Made by a program: the position numbers and the translations under genes. Below are positions 38,717 through 48,101 of a DNA stretch of 64,000 bases, in pieces. This DNA is from Planctomycetaceae bacterium (lineage in GTDB: Bacteria > Planctomycetota > Planctomycetia > Planctomycetales > Planctomycetaceae), in the NCBI GenBank assembly GCA_016795145.1, contig JAEUII010000123.1:16598-80597 (forward strand), read 5' to 3'. The first letter of the stretch is position 1; the number at the start of each line of letters is the position of its first letter. A model generated the notes under the pieces. It had not been told where the DNA came from. It made no database searches and saw only the letters and a program-made list of their open reading frames with translations.

Positions 38717-40593
38717 ACCTGCTCAAGTTTGTCAATCTCTACGGAGCCTGGTTCTTTCTGGCTCTGATCCCGCTGATCATTCTGTACTTCCTGAAGCTGC
38801 GTCGCCCAAAGATGGAAGTGCCGTCACTTGTGCTGTGGCAAAGTGTCGTGAACGACCAGCGAGTGAATTCACCGTTCCAGAAATTCCGTCGCAACCTCTT
38901 GCTGCTGTTGCAGATCATCCTGTTGTGCCTGGTCATTCTGGCGCTGATGCAGCCGTTTCTGAAGTCGGAGGCTGCAGTCTCCGAGTATGTGCCGATCCTG
39001 ATTGACTGCTCGGCAAGCATGTCATCGGTCGATGAAGCGACAGGAAAATCCCGACTGGATTTGATTCGGGATCAGGTGCGGGAGCAAATCGAGAACCTGA
39101 CCGGGAACCAGCAAATCTCACTGTTCTCGTTCGCCGCGACTGGCAGACGCCTGACCGAATTCACGAACGATCGTCGAGCACTCCTGAAGGCCCTGGAAAA
39201 GGTCCAGCCAACGGACCTGCCAGCTCAGCTGGACGACGTGCTGAGGATGGCCGCGGCCTACACGCGATCCTTTCCGATCCAGAAGGTGACAGTGCTGACG
39301 GACGGCAATCTCCCGGAACGAGCAAGCTTTGAGCTTCCGTTTGAACTTGAGATCAAGCGAGTCGACGCGGGCGGGCCAAATGTTGGCATCACCGAAATGA
39401 CGGCGCGTCGAAGCGGACCAACGGAATGGGAGATCTTCCTTCGAGCACTGGGATCCACGGACGACCTGCGCGGGGCGGAACTCGAGATCTGGGAGAACGG
39501 TGAGAAGACTCATTCTGAGACGATCGAAGTGTCTCTGGAAGAAGCCGAACGAATGGTCATTCCGGTCGCGGCGGATAAGGCCAGGTTCGTAGAGGCACGC
39601 CTCGTCCCTGCCGGTTTTGATTCGATGAAGACGGACAACAGTGTGTGGCTGTCTCTGCCAGCGGCTCGACCACTTTCTGTCTGGATCGCGCCGAAACTCG
39701 GGACATGGAAACGAGCAGCCTCTGTGCTTGAAAACGTCACTCTCGAAGAAGGAGACGCGGAGAAACCGAAAGGCTCCGATTACGATCTCATCGTGGCTGA
39801 TAACGCTGAACTGGAGAGCGTGAATGCGGCGGTGAAGGTCTTTGTCGGAGTGGTTCCTCCAGACCTTGCAGGTGTTATTGAGGTTCGCGACGACATTGCT
39901 TCCGTGGTTGACTGGAATCGAACTGCCCCGTTACTTCGCCATGTCCAGATGGCGGATGTTCAAATGGGGGTTCAGCCAGCGTACCTGACAGGCTTTGGAG
40001 TCAAGGACATTGAAGATCGCGGTTACGAAGTCCTTGCCGATGGAAACGCCGGGCCATTGCTGCTTCAAAAACGGGAAGGACTGCAGGTTTCCTGGTGGTT
40101 CCTGTTTCATACGGACAAATCCACGCTGCCATTTCGCGTGGGATTCCCAATCATCATGGCCAACGCGGTGGATGCGTCACTCCGTCAGGCTTCGTTGTCA
40201 GAAATTGCGGCCGCTCCGACAGGCGTCCTGCCAGGAGTCGCACTTCAGGCCGATCGTGATTACGTGGTGAAGACTCCTGATGGTGAGCAAATCGCGACTC
40301 GTTCAAATGCGGCTGGAACACTTCTGGGAATCCCGGCCGCCAAAGTCGGCAAGTACGAAATCATGGAAGGCACCGCCGTCGTCAGTGCGATCGGAACCGG
40401 GCTGCTGAATGGGAATGAGACCACTTTGAAGGTCGTCGAAGATTTGAAGGTTGCTGAAGCGGATGTCAAATCCGAAGAACTGGACGAGCTTGAGAGCGAC
40501 CAGCCGATCTGGTGGCCTCTGGCAGCCGCAGCCTTTGCAGTCATGCTGTTCGAATGGTGGTACTTCCAGCGTGCCCGTGGATCGGTGGTGTAG
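38713..40593 (+). CDS. BatA-like VWA membrane protein
   Basis: A 626-residue protein from ATG 38713, which overlaps the DUF58 stop; an upstream in-frame ATG at 38689 is less likely. Two N-terminal helices (about 9-25 and 58-77), separated by the polar LKLRRPKMEVPSLVLW, match the aerotolerance BatA N-terminus. The VWA domain has D98-x-S100-x-S102 (LIDCSASMSS). A long beta-rich middle follows, and a single C-terminal helix (about 600-616) ends the protein. In Bacteroides, Bat proteins affect oxygen tolerance; in planctomycetes the role is unknown. The next gene starts two bases after its stop. Confidence 0.9.
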   Translation: MNLLKFVNLYGAWFFLALIPLIILYFLKLRRPKMEVPSLVLWQSVVNDQRVNSPFQKFRRNLLLLLQIILLCLVILALMQPFLKSEAAVSEYVPILIDCSASMSSVDEATGKSRLDLIRDQVREQIENLTGNQQISLFSFAATGRRLTEFTNDRRALLKALEKVQPTDLPAQLDDVLRMAAAYTRSFPIQKVTVLTDGNLPERASFELPFELEIKRVDAGGPNVGITEMTARRSGPTEWEIFLRALGSTDDLRGAELEIWENGEKTHSETIEVSLEEAERMVIPVAADKARFVEARLVPAGFDSMKTDNSVWLSLPAARPLSVWIAPKLGTWKRAASVLENVTLEEGDAEKPKGSDYDLIVADNAELESVNAAVKVFVGVVPPDLAGVIEVRDDIASVVDWNRTAPLLRHVQMADVQMGVQPAYLTGFGVKDIEDRGYEVLADGNAGPLLLQKREGLQVSWWFLFHTDKSTLPFRVGFPIIMANAVDASLRQASLSEIAAAPTGVLPGVALQADRDYVVKTPDGEQIATRSNAAGTLLGIPAAKVGKYEIMEGTAVVSAIGTGLLNGNETTLKVVEDLKVAEADVKSEELDELESDQPIWWPLAAAAFAVMLFEWWYFQRARGSVV

Positions 40594-40595
40594 AG

Positions 40596-42908
40596 ATGCA
40601 GACACGTTGCAGAACATTACTTCGGATCGTCCTGTCCCTGTTGGTGGCCGCATGTCTGGGAGAAACTGCAGACGCCCAGCCAAAGATCCGGATGAAAATG
40701 GAGCTGGTTTCCATCCGTAACCGATCCGCCGGGCCCGTGCCGATCCGAGTGCGTCTGGAATACAACGAACCACAGTTTCTGGAAGGAAGCCTGGAACTTC
40801 ATGTCCACGATGAAATTGGTTTCGGAGACAATTCAACAAAGATCCTGACTCTCCGCCGCGACAACATTGTCCTCGCAGGGCAGGACTACGAGTTCATCCT
40901 GATGATGCCTCCGATGAATCCACCGGAGACTCGCAACTGGTCTATCAACGCGTGGTTCGTGACGGAAGATGGACGAATTCCTCTGTCGTTTCGGCCACAA
41001 CGAATGACCCCCCCGGAGCCGTTCGAGCTTCTGGTGACAAGTTTCATGGAACGCGGGATGGTGATGTGCAGTGCATCGGCCGATCCGGCAAATCAGCCCG
41101 CATCACCAAATCGACGTTTCCTCGAATCAGCGCTGTCGCTCGACAACTACAACCCGAATTTCACCAAACCAGTGACAGCTGAAGAAGCTGTCAAGACAAC
41201 CGAAGATCGGCGCGACCAAAAGCAGACCGGAAAGTCGATCGTCTTTTTTGCATCACAATGGGAAGCAAAATCTCTGCCCGATGATCCACTCGCGTATTGC
41301 GCGTTTGACGGGGTCCTGTTGTCCGATGAAGGCCTCGCCCAGCTCAATAGTATTCAGCTTGAAGGTCTCAAAACATGGATCCGGGCTGGTGGCAGTCTTT
41401 GCGTGATTCCCGATGGTCGACTTCAGCCACTTCACCTGGAATTTCTGCGCACGACGTGCAAACAGGCTCTGGGTGCCGAAAGCGATCTAACCCTGGACAG
41501 CGAAGGAAAACTGCTGCTCATTCACGACTCGGAGGCTCCGGTTCTAAAGGCCCATTTCGGACTGGGGCGAGTAGTGCTGTTGCCTCTTGTGGATGACCTG
41601 TCAGCGAGATTGAGTGAACCAGCAGCGCTGGGCCAGGTCGTTGCATTCCTTTGGAAGGTGCGATCGACCAGCCCAATCTGGGATGGCAAGAATTGGTCGA
41701 CCGTTTCAGGGCTCGATATTCTTCGCCAGCAGTTTCCAAACCTTCAGGAAGATGAATCGGGCGTCTACATATCCTACGCCGACTACATCCAGAGATCTCA
41801 GGCAATGGGCAGTGTCCAGGGGCCCAGCACGATCAAAGGCGACCGTATCTACTTCGACAAGTCGACGGTCGAGACCGCTGGCACACAGGATGACCTGTAC
41901 CCTGCGGCAGACAATGGAATGGCGCAGCTGGAATCAACGCTGCTCCCTGTTGACGTGGAAATGGTACCAACGTCTGTCATCGCTCTGATTCTGGTGGGTT
42001 ACGTGCTGGCAATTGGTCCCGTAGATTACTTTGTGCTTGGCTGGCTGAAGATGCGAAAGTACACGTGGGTTGCATTCCCGCTTGTCACGCTGGTCTTCAC
42101 ACTTCTGACAATTGGCATCGCCAATCTGTACATGGGCAGCGAAGACTCCGGAGGCTACCTGCAGATTACGGACATCGACGAAACCAACACGCCAGTGCGC
42201 CAGAGCCGTTTTGAAACGGTCTTCGCCGGAAAGTCCGCCGAACAAACAAAGGCACATCGACTGGGTTTTTATGTTCAGGCAACCGACCAGACACCGCCGG
42301 ATGATTTCATGTATGGAAATCGCTCCGGCCAGGCGAGTGTTGATGCTCCGCTGGAGATCTCCGGGACCTTCCCTCAGAACTATCAATCGATGCAGACACT
42401 CGCACAGTGGTCCCCGGTGACGTTTCGCAGTTTCACGCTGACTCCCGAAGCCGTGGAACTGCCGGCCATTGACTGGAACGATGCCGGCCTGGTCTCGACA
42501 CCCGAAGGTCGCATTCGTCTTGGAAATGCTCTGCGTGAACTTTCGGCGCAGTCGCAGGTCACGTACGCCGCCTGTGTGCTTCATGGGGGCGCCGGAGTGA
42601 TTGACAATATCACGGGATCGTACTTTCAAGCGCCCACCGGGCAGTTTGATCGAGTGTTCTACTACAGCTACATGGATCGAGAATCGCTGCTGCATCGGTC
42701 ACTCAGCCAGGTGGCCTGTGTCGGGCGAAACGGTCGGGGAATCTTCTCACTGGTCAGTCAGATCGCTCCGGAAGGTGCTCCACTGCTGGAGGATCTGTCG
42801 GTTGCTGACGCCTCCGACCCCACGCAGAAAGTGCTTGTCATTGCCAGAATTGACGGCAATCGAATTGAGATGTTCCGTAAACGGTACTTTTTCGAGCGAC
42901 CACTATGA
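40596..42908 (+). CDS. Large exported membrane protein with amidotransferase-like region
   Basis: A 770-residue protein of unknown function from ATG 40596, two bases after the previous stop. Residues 1-26 form a signal peptide (LLRIVLSLLVAACL, then ADAQ). A beta-rich part follows, with a region at about 214-275 (FFASQWEAKSLPDD, GLKTWIRAGGSLCVIPDG) like an amidotransferase/GldG-type Rossmann fold. Two helices at about 460-480 and 489-513 (VIALILVGYVLAIGPVDYFV, then a second) follow, with a beta-rich C-terminus beyond. It resembles the gene at 45855 in layout, suggesting paralogues. It overlaps the ABC ATPase start by ATGA. Confidence 0.8.
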   Translation: MQTRCRTLLRIVLSLLVAACLGETADAQPKIRMKMELVSIRNRSAGPVPIRVRLEYNEPQFLEGSLELHVHDEIGFGDNSTKILTLRRDNIVLAGQDYEFILMMPPMNPPETRNWSINAWFVTEDGRIPLSFRPQRMTPPEPFELLVTSFMERGMVMCSASADPANQPASPNRRFLESALSLDNYNPNFTKPVTAEEAVKTTEDRRDQKQTGKSIVFFASQWEAKSLPDDPLAYCAFDGVLLSDEGLAQLNSIQLEGLKTWIRAGGSLCVIPDGRLQPLHLEFLRTTCKQALGAESDLTLDSEGKLLLIHDSEAPVLKAHFGLGRVVLLPLVDDLSARLSEPAALGQVVAFLWKVRSTSPIWDGKNWSTVSGLDILRQQFPNLQEDESGVYISYADYIQRSQAMGSVQGPSTIKGDRIYFDKSTVETAGTQDDLYPAADNGMAQLESTLLPVDVEMVPTSVIALILVGYVLAIGPVDYFVLGWLKMRKYTWVAFPLVTLVFTLLTIGIANLYMGSEDSGGYLQITDIDETNTPVRQSRFETVFAGKSAEQTKAHRLGFYVQATDQTPPDDFMYGNRSGQASVDAPLEISGTFPQNYQSMQTLAQWSPVTFRSFTLTPEAVELPAIDWNDAGLVSTPEGRIRLGNALRELSAQSQVTYAACVLHGGAGVIDNITGSYFQAPTGQFDRVFYYSYMDRESLLHRSLSQVACVGRNGRGIFSLVSQIAPEGAPLLEDLSVADASDPTQKVLVIARIDGNRIEMFRKRYFFERPL

Positions 42909-43897
42909 ATATTTCATCGACGACAGCAGCAGCATTAAAGAAGCACCAGGATCCGTCAGCAAAACCGCTCGCCATCTGCGTGCGTGACCTGCGCGTCAGC
43001 TACGGAAAGTTCGATGCCGTGAAAGGCATCAACCTGGATATTCCGGAAGGTGAAGTCTTCGGCTTCATCGGCCCCAACGGTGCCGGGAAATCATCGACGT
43101 TCCGAGTCCTTGCGACGCTGCAGCCAAAGTTCCGCGGAATGGCTCTGGTGTGTGGTCTGGATGTCCTGAGCCAGGCACAGCAGGTGCGCGATGTGATGGG
43201 ATTTGTACCCGACTTTTTTGGAGTCTACGAAGACCTGACTTCTCTGGAGTACCTGCACTTTTTTGCTGCCGCGTACAAACTGCCGGTGTCGCGCAGAAAA
43301 GCGACCATCGACGACGTGCTGACGCTGACCGACATGACCCACAAAGCCAATTCCCCTGTGGACGGGCTTTCTCGCGGAATGAAGCAGCGACTGGCACTCG
43401 CTCGCGTGTTGCTGCACGATCCGAAGGTCCTGCTTCTGGACGAACCATCCAGCGGCCTTGACCCGAGAGCTCGAATTGAAATGCGAGAGCTGTTGAAGGC
43501 TCTTCGGGAAATGGGCAAGACAATTTTGATCAGCAGCCACATCCTGTCTGAACTCAGCCAGTTGTGTACTCGGATCGGGATTATCGAACTCGGCCAAATG
43601 GTGGCTCAGGGGTCATTGAATGACATCTACCGGCAGTTGCAGCTGATGCGAGTTGTTCACATCCGCGTCGAGAATCCTTCTGACGAACTGTACGCGCGAG
43701 TGTGCAGCATTCCCGGGGTCGGCGAGGTCGAGCAGCAGATTGACCGCTGGGCGATCCGGCTGCACGAAGAAGAGACCTCCATCGCCGACCTTCACCAGAG
43801 TCTGGTCGATGCGAAAGCCAGACTCACCATGTTCCAGCCGGAAGCCATGGATATGGAAACTGCCTTTATGAAACTGACCGAGGGAAAGACTGCATGA
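42905..43897 (+). CDS. ABC-2 type transporter ATP-binding protein
   Basis: A 330-residue ATPase. Walker A is G56-P-N-G-A-G-K-S, the Q-loop region is FVPDFFGVYEDLT, the signature is LSRGMKQRLALARVLL, Walker B is VLLLDEPSSGLDP and the H-loop is ISSHILSEL. About 90 residues follow that are typical of GldA/CcmA/NatA-type exporters (VRVVHIRVENP-like strands). Starts and stops overlap the neighbouring genes by ATGA on both sides, so it is co-translated with the permease. It probably powers an ABC-2 exporter. Confidence 0.93.
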   Translation: MNISSTTAAALKKHQDPSAKPLAICVRDLRVSYGKFDAVKGINLDIPEGEVFGFIGPNGAGKSSTFRVLATLQPKFRGMALVCGLDVLSQAQQVRDVMGFVPDFFGVYEDLTSLEYLHFFAAAYKLPVSRRKATIDDVLTLTDMTHKANSPVDGLSRGMKQRLALARVLLHDPKVLLLDEPSSGLDPRARIEMRELLKALREMGKTILISSHILSELSQLCTRIGIIELGQMVAQGSLNDIYRQLQLMRVVHIRVENPSDELYARVCSIPGVGEVEQQIDRWAIRLHEEETSIADLHQSLVDAKARLTMFQPEAMDMETAFMKLTEGKTA

Positions 43898-45858
43898 GCC
43901 TTCTGCGGTTCATCCCCGAACTCCCTTTGCTGCGGCGCGAGCTGACGGAACTTTCGGCGCGAAAACGAACGTACGTCATTCGATTCTTCGGCGCGATCCT
44001 GCTGCTTGGCTGGGTGGTGTCGGTGATGCACAACATCATTCAGTCCACCGTAGGAGGTATTGCCGGATTTCCTGCGGCCCAGCGAGCACAGGCGATGCTG
44101 GGGATGGGGGGACAGGTCATTCAAAGCATTGTGCCCTCTTTGTTTCATTGCGTGCAGATACTGATGCCTGCAATCGTCTGTGGCTCAATCGCCATGGAGA
44201 AAGAAAGAAATACGCTTGGCACTTTGTTCGTAACGCGACTGTCTCCGTTGACCATCGTGCTGGAGAAATTCGGCAGTCGTCTGATTCCAATGTTCACGTT
44301 CCTGCTGCTGACCTTTCCTCTGCTGGCATTCACCTACTCGCTCGGCGGCGTTGATAAACAGTTCGTCTTCACCGCGGCGTGGCTTCTGATCCTTGAATGC
44401 ATGTGCTACGCAGCTGTCGGACTTCTGTGCAGTGCCTGGTTTGGAACCACCGTCAGTGCATTTATCGGCTCCTATGTTGCGTGTGGCGTCTTTGTCATCA
44501 TCACACAGGTCATCAGGTTTCGGTTCTTTTCACCATTCTGCATTTGGGAACTAGTCTTCAGTCGCTTTCAGGAAGTCCACGGCCCAATGGTCGCCTGGAA
44601 AGACACAGTTGCAGACTACGCGGCTCTTGATCCGGAATGGGGATTGTTGACCGGATGTCTGTGGCTGTCGGTGCCGTCCCTTCTTTTTGTAGCTGGCTGT
44701 CTCGGGCTCACTCGTGTTCTGTTGTTTCGAAGAGCATTTGTCGGGCAGTCGTCGTTTATTCTGCGTCTCTTTCGACGCATTGACAAATTCTTTAACGATC
44801 TGAATAACCGTACGACCGGAGGAGTCGTCCTGCTGCAGGACAAAGAATCTCTGCCGGCGTTTGACCCGGTTGCGTGGCGTGAACGAACGAAGAAGTCCCT
44901 GGGCAAAGCACGGTACCTGATTCGCATACTCGTGCTGCTGGAAGGACCGGTGCTGTTCCTGTGTCTTCTGTCCATCACGATGACTGCCGATTCCAATACC
45001 GATGGACTGCGTGTCCTGCTGGGAGTTGTCTGGGGGCTGGCACTGCTGGTGATCATGGTCAAAGCATCCACCGTGGTCTCAGCAGAACGATCCCGAGAGA
45101 CACTTGATGCACTGTTATCCACGCCGATCTCTTCATCGCAGCTGCTGCGGGAGAAAGTGCAGGGCATGCGACGAATGATGGTCATTCTCGCAACTCCCAT
45201 TCTGACAGTTCATCTCACTCTGGTGGTCATGTACGCCTCGGTAGGCGGAGGATTCCTGGGTGGCGCACAGTCACTGAACCTGATCCTGTACTTTATCAGC
45301 GCGACTCTTGCCACAGCGACGCTGATGCACACCGTAGCATGGCTCTCTGTTCTTGCAGGACTTCGATCAACAACTCAGGCCAAGTCAGTTGCATTCGCTG
45401 TGATGCTGATTGGCACATGGGTTTTTGTCTCCTACGTCTTTCTGGGACCTCCGTATGCCAGTCCGTATGCAAGGTCGTCAGAATACGCGAGTGCTGCCAT
45501 GAGAGACTCCGCGATCTTTCGGTGCGTGTTTCGGCACGACGGATGGATTTGCGCGAATGAAGGATTGCTTTCTTCATTTGCCGGTGGCCATCGTTATGGG
45601 TACTCGATGATCTGGCACTATTTCGATGAGGATTCCGGAAGTGCTGCGTTTGTGGTGTTCGTTGTTGCTCTGCTCCATATCGGCTGGCTGTTTGGCATAC
45701 GCTATCTGGTGCTGAAGCTGGCTCCCTGGCTGCTGAATCGACGTGACGAGAGCGGCTCTCCGGAGATGTACGGGCGAAGGCTGCCTCATCTTGCAGACGG
45801 GACTCCCGTTCTGCCATACACAGAATTTACGGCCGACATTCAACGGTATCGCGGATGA
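43894..45858 (+). CDS. Fused two-half ABC-2 permease
   Basis: A 654-residue membrane protein with about twelve hydrophobic helices. Two copies of the ABC-2 cytoplasmic motif are present, EKERNTLGTLFVTRLSP (about residue 100) and AERSRETLDALLSTPIS (about residue 395), so two six-helix halves are fused in one chain. The linker between them (about 290-345) is polar. ABC-2 permeases are usually about 250-400 residues and homodimeric; here one chain could form the whole pore. It overlaps the ATPase and the next gene by ATGA. The substrate is unknown. Confidence 0.88.
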   Translation: MSLLRFIPELPLLRRELTELSARKRTYVIRFFGAILLLGWVVSVMHNIIQSTVGGIAGFPAAQRAQAMLGMGGQVIQSIVPSLFHCVQILMPAIVCGSIAMEKERNTLGTLFVTRLSPLTIVLEKFGSRLIPMFTFLLLTFPLLAFTYSLGGVDKQFVFTAAWLLILECMCYAAVGLLCSAWFGTTVSAFIGSYVACGVFVIITQVIRFRFFSPFCIWELVFSRFQEVHGPMVAWKDTVADYAALDPEWGLLTGCLWLSVPSLLFVAGCLGLTRVLLFRRAFVGQSSFILRLFRRIDKFFNDLNNRTTGGVVLLQDKESLPAFDPVAWRERTKKSLGKARYLIRILVLLEGPVLFLCLLSITMTADSNTDGLRVLLGVVWGLALLVIMVKASTVVSAERSRETLDALLSTPISSSQLLREKVQGMRRMMVILATPILTVHLTLVVMYASVGGGFLGGAQSLNLILYFISATLATATLMHTVAWLSVLAGLRSTTQAKSVAFAVMLIGTWVFVSYVFLGPPYASPYARSSEYASAAMRDSAIFRCVFRHDGWICANEGLLSSFAGGHRYGYSMIWHYFDEDSGSAAFVVFVVALLHIGWLFGIRYLVLKLAPWLLNRRDESGSPEMYGRRLPHLADGTPVLPYTEFTADIQRYRG

Positions 45859-47804
45859 GTGCAATCGTGTTATCACCAATCCATCAGTTGATACCCACAG
45901 ACGCTGACAAGTCAGACGCATTCCGGTTCCGTTGTGCGGCTTTCGGACCCGTAGCGCGAACCACTTTGATCCTGGCAGCAATGCTGGCACTGCCTCAGAT
46001 CGGGTTTGCTCAGATCGCGGAAAAAGTCCGGGTCGTTGAAACCATCTGGGGGTTCGACGGGCGCACGATGCAGGGGGAGTTTCAGCCTCTTTCCATCCTA
46101 CTGGACAACCTGTCGGATCAGACGATCGATGGCACGGTTGAACTTCGCAGCAACTCCGGACTTGTTCGTCGTGTCGGTGGAGTCATGCAGCAGCCGGTGT
46201 TCCTTGGACCGAATTCGCGACGATGGGTGCAGTTCTATCCTTACATCTTCGGGCAAATGGTATCCTGGGACCTGGAACTGAAAACGGATTCTGAAACAGT
46301 CAAATTCGATGCGATCGACCAGTCTCGTCTGATTGCCGACAGTCAAAGTGAAGAAGAGAAAGAGTACACGTATCGGGCAACCGTCATTCTGGATCCACCT
46401 GGGATGCTGCAAAGATCGCCGACGACGATCAAGCACCTTCCTTCCGAGATTTTTCCTCCGTACAGCACAGCAACACACGGCCTGCACGCCGTTTTCCTTG
46501 ATCATGTTCCAGACTGGGACGAACCTCGTCAGGCCGCACTGCTCGGCTGGCTGCAGTCCGGCGGGCAGTTGCATCTGCTGCAGGATCAGAATCGCCAAAC
46601 GCTGCGATTCTCGGGTATCCTCGCGCCCCTTAACGAACCATTCCCGGAATTCTCAGTCGAAGCTGGTACAGTCGTACGGCATGAATACCAGCGAGCTGAT
46701 CTGACGAAGGAGACCGTCAATTCCATTTCGCGAATTCGCAAGAAGCCAGCAGTCGCCGACGAAGAGAGCAAGAAGGCCTTTTCCGGAGGAGGCTCCGGGC
46801 TATCGTGGGATGAGGTCATTCTGAATGATGACGACCTCTTTTACAGCCTTCGAAAGCTGACAGAACCGGAACACGCATGGGCTTTGATCCTGCTGCTCTC
46901 ACTGCTGTACGTCGGACTTCTCTTTCCAGGCGCGTGGGTGTTTTCACAAAAGAAACGTCACAACTATCTGATTCCCTATGCGGCCATTCTGGGAGCTGTT
47001 GCGGTCTTTAGCCTGCTCTTCCTGTTTGTGGGCCAGCGCGGCTACAACGAAGAGGCCAGCGTCAGAACACTGGCGATTGCGGTTGGCCAGGACAAGACTC
47101 ACTGGAGCTGCCTGGAGTTCACTCACCTGTTTGTCACTCAGGGCGGCGATTACCATGTGAACTCAAAGAACCAGCAGGCGTTGCTGGCGTCCGGTTCCAG
47201 TGATGAAGCAACAGACTCGACTTCGACGCATGGGGACACCGCAACTTTCGACAGTCTGATGCCGCCATTCAGCAGTCAGCCAGTCATCAGTCGGCGAAGA
47301 TTGGAAACACCCGACTGGGAGATTAAAGTCAAATCCTTCTCGGCCACGGCGTCCGACCTGACAGCCTTGCAGTTAACCTGCAATGAGAAATTTCCAAGTG
47401 ATGGTGTTTTGTGTTACGCGATTTACGGCAACCGCATTTTTGCCGTCGCTTTCAATTCAGCAGATCGCACTTTGAATCTGCTTCAACAACAGCAAACTCT
47501 TCGAAACTTTGTTGCGACTGAATCGCCGGAAGAAGACTTTACTGTGCCGGCTTATCAACGGCCGGTTCGATTCAGTGACGCCAAACTCCAGTTTCGTGAT
47601 GAATCTCTTCGCCGTATGCTTCAGCGAAGCCTGACAAGCACAGGCGTCGTGGATCTGAAAGCCTGGTCACTCCCACCAGGGAAGATTCGCTTCCTGGCAT
47701 TTATGCCGATGCCAGCCGAATTGATGCTGGAGTCAAACGTGAGCACCACCCCGCTCGGAGACATTCTGTTCATTCGAGATTTGCCGCTCACCAGCGACCT
47801 GTAA
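45855..47804 (+). CDS. Exported membrane protein, last gene of the MoxR-ABC cluster
   Basis: A 649-residue protein of unknown function. A signal/helix lies at about 35-53 (ARTTLILAAMLALPQIGFAQ), with a polar leader before it. A beta-rich domain, then a Rossmann-like stretch (about 209-247: HAVFLDHVPDWDEPRQ, LLGWLQSGGQLHLLQD) follow. Helices at about 341-363 and 372-395 and a C-terminal beta-rich domain close it. The layout parallels the 770-residue protein at 40596. With the ATPase and permease it recalls the GldA-GldF-GldG arrangement, where the third member is an auxiliary envelope subunit; that analogy is inference. It overlaps the permease gene by ATGA. Confidence 0.8.
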   Translation: MSAIVLSPIHQLIPTDADKSDAFRFRCAAFGPVARTTLILAAMLALPQIGFAQIAEKVRVVETIWGFDGRTMQGEFQPLSILLDNLSDQTIDGTVELRSNSGLVRRVGGVMQQPVFLGPNSRRWVQFYPYIFGQMVSWDLELKTDSETVKFDAIDQSRLIADSQSEEEKEYTYRATVILDPPGMLQRSPTTIKHLPSEIFPPYSTATHGLHAVFLDHVPDWDEPRQAALLGWLQSGGQLHLLQDQNRQTLRFSGILAPLNEPFPEFSVEAGTVVRHEYQRADLTKETVNSISRIRKKPAVADEESKKAFSGGGSGLSWDEVILNDDDLFYSLRKLTEPEHAWALILLLSLLYVGLLFPGAWVFSQKKRHNYLIPYAAILGAVAVFSLLFLFVGQRGYNEEASVRTLAIAVGQDKTHWSCLEFTHLFVTQGGDYHVNSKNQQALLASGSSDEATDSTSTHGDTATFDSLMPPFSSQPVISRRRLETPDWEIKVKSFSATASDLTALQLTCNEKFPSDGVLCYAIYGNRIFAVAFNSADRTLNLLQQQQTLRNFVATESPEEDFTVPAYQRPVRFSDAKLQFRDESLRRMLQRSLTSTGVVDLKAWSLPPGKIRFLAFMPMPAELMLESNVSTTPLGDILFIRDLPLTSDL

Positions 47805-48101
47805 TGTCTGGTTCCAAGGGACGATTTGGCGAGTTGTTCCGGCTGAGTTTCGGCCAGCCGAACCGACGGTGCAGAAGGGTTGCATGTTCCCTGAGCTGTT
47901 CAACAAGTCCGAGGGAACGGAACGAATTGTTCTCGGAATGTAAAGCGGGCCGCAGGTTCGTTTTCCCAGACGGGAAATTTCGCTACTCTCCGGTCCGAAT
48001 TGCATCTTGAACTCCCTGGTTCGAGGTGCTCGACTGTTGATGCGAACAGGAGATTTCGCATCGGCCACTTCCCCCCTCTGCATCCCTCCTGGAGATTCTC
48101 T
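47805..48101. other. Intergenic region, nothing firm
   Basis: About 297 bp between the operon end and the DUF1080 gene. No terminator hairpin with a T-run was found behind the operon. A GGAG ribosome binding site (48091-48094) lies at the right end. Confidence 0.4.

Noticed and set aside
37814..40593. Reading the cluster as a simple methanol dehydrogenase Mox operon
   Set aside because: No dehydrogenase or cytochrome genes are present; only the MoxR/VWA module is shared.
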